Below are positions 63,345 to 64,000 of a DNA stretch of 64,000 nt, piece by piece. The first letter of the stretch is position 1; each line of letters begins with the position of its first letter. The notes beneath the pieces were generated by a model. It made no database searches and was not told where the DNA came from. It was given only the letters and a program-made list of their open reading frames with translations. A program made the position numbers and the translations under genes. The stretch comes from Arthrobacter sp. ISL-30 (GTDB lineage: Bacteria; Actinomycetota; Actinomycetes; Actinomycetales; Micrococcaceae): NCBI RefSeq assembly GCF_018613855.1, contig NZ_JAGGPK010000025.1, positions 62,001 to 126,000 on the forward strand, written 5' to 3'.

Positions 63345-64000
63345 CCAGCCTGACCCTCCCCGCGGCACCCGTCCGGGACATCCTGGAGCGCGCGTTCGCC
63401 GAGGATGCGCCCGGCGGGGACATCACCTCCCAGCTGCTGATCCCGGCGGAGGCGCGCGCAACGGCCGTCCTGGGGGCGCGGGTTCCCGGTATCTTCAGCG
63501 GGGGAACCGTCTTCCGCGATGCCATGAAGTTCGTCGACGCCGACACCGAGGTGGAGTTGCTGGTTGCCGACGGTGAAGCGTTCGACGCCGGCGAGCACCT
63601 GGTGCGCGTCAGCGGACGGGCGAGGTCGGTGCTGCTGGCGGAACGGGTCGGCCTGAACCTGGCCCAGAGGATGAGCGCGATCGCCACCAAGACCGCCGAA
63701 TTCGTCAGGCTGGTAGAGGGGACCAGGGCGCGCATCACGGACACCCGCAAGACCACGCCGGGGTTGCGCATCCTGGAGCGTTACGCCGTGCGCTGCGGCG
63801 GCGGTGCCAACCACCGCTACAGCCTCTCGGATGCGGTGCTGGCCAAGGACAACCATCTCGCGGTCATGACGGGCGGCGATCCCCTCAAGCTCACGGCACT
63901 GCTCAAAGCGGCCAAGGCCCAGCTGGGACACACCACCCACTTTGAAGTGGAAGTGGACCGGGCGGAGCAGATCGAACCCGTACTCGCGGCCGGCGTGGAC
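63341..64000 (+). CDS. nadC: Nicotinate-nucleotide diphosphorylase (carboxylating), N-terminal part
   Basis: Quinolinate phosphoribosyltransferase, third step of de novo NAD synthesis, cut by the window end after 220 codons. The visible part has AFAEDAPGGDITSQLL near the N-terminus, AERVGLNLAQRMSAIAT, ITDTRKTTPGLRILERYAV (PRPP/quinolinate site), GGGANHRYSLSDAVLAKDNH and the start of FEVEVDR. ATG overlaps the nadB stop, completing nrtR-nadA-nadB-nadC as one coupled unit. Confidence 0.95.
   Translation, partial: MTSLTLPAAPVRDILERAFAEDAPGGDITSQLLIPAEARATAVLGARVPGIFSGGTVFRDAMKFVDADTEVELLVADGEAFDAGEHLVRVSGRARSVLLAERVGLNLAQRMSAIATKTAEFVRLVEGTRARITDTRKTTPGLRILERYAVRCGGGANHRYSLSDAVLAKDNHLAVMTGGDPLKLTALLKAAKAQLGHTTHFEVEVDRAEQIEPVLAAGVD

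Overview
This window is ordinary high-GC chromosomal DNA of an actinobacterium, most likely Arthrobacter, Paenarthrobacter or Pseudarthrobacter. The evidence is the gene content and order (prfA-prmC-sua5-wecA-like-atp operon-DUF2550, NucS, clpS-DUF2017-murI-rph-rdgB, nrtR-nadABC), many GTG starts, and promoter-like hexamers placed directly at start codons. I saw no tRNA, rRNA, CRISPR array, insertion sequence or prophage. Both ends cut a gene: prfA lacks its 5' part and nadC its 3' part.

Layout. 1-5534: translation termination and tRNA modification (prfA, prmC, sua5), then envelope glycopolymer genes (a TagA/WecG-type transferase, a family 2 glycosyltransferase on the minus strand, and a WecA/MraY-type lipid-linked sugar-phosphate transferase). 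5665-13607: the complete F1Fo ATP synthase operon, with two small membrane assembly proteins in front and a strong hairpin between atpA and atpG. 13618-17896: DUF2550, a membrane-anchored esterase, and an MprF-type aminoacyl-lipid synthase whose membrane half looks like an inactive rhomboid. 18032-23003: a cold-shock protein with a long leader, nagA, the mismatch endonuclease nucS, a small zinc-binding-like protein, an alpha/beta hydrolase and an AI-2E family transporter. 23211-30376: an unassigned three-helix membrane protein, a thioredoxin-fold TPR protein without redox cysteines, an Old Yellow Enzyme, an ABC exporter pair and nagB. 30394-33901: DUF3039, an MFS exporter and a superfamily 2 helicase, translationally coupled. 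33954-40283: nicotinamide salvage (pncA, pncB) divergent from clpS, DUF2017, murI, a metallo-beta-lactamase-fold hydrolase, rph and rdgB. 40359-49542: DedA, a BRCT exonuclease, DUF4395, an ADP-ribosylglycohydrolase, an aquaporin and sbcDC. 49642-55599: an MFS exporter, then an IclR regulator divergent from a two-component flavin monooxygenase and an aromatic-acid-type MHS transporter. 55684-59224: a phosphoribosyltransferase-fold protein, a MarR-like protein, an alpha/beta hydrolase and an amino-acid permease. 59549-64000: NAD regulator nrtR and nadA, nadB, nadC as one overlapping operon behind a palindromic operator.

How the genes work together. NAD can be made here both de novo (nadABC) and by salvage (pncAB), and the de novo operon carries its own NUDIX-type regulator. 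GlcNAc-6-phosphate can be processed by NagA and NagB, which are 10 kb apart. Genome maintenance is represented by NucS, SbcCD, the helicase, the BRCT exonuclease and RdgB. The least explained parts are the esterase plus rhomboid-MprF lipid system, the DUF3039-MFS-helicase operon, and the IclR-controlled monooxygenase cluster. A window-wide signal that no single gene explains is a TANNNT hexamer exactly 6 or 7 nt before the start codon of at least 14 genes, which predicts leaderless transcripts.
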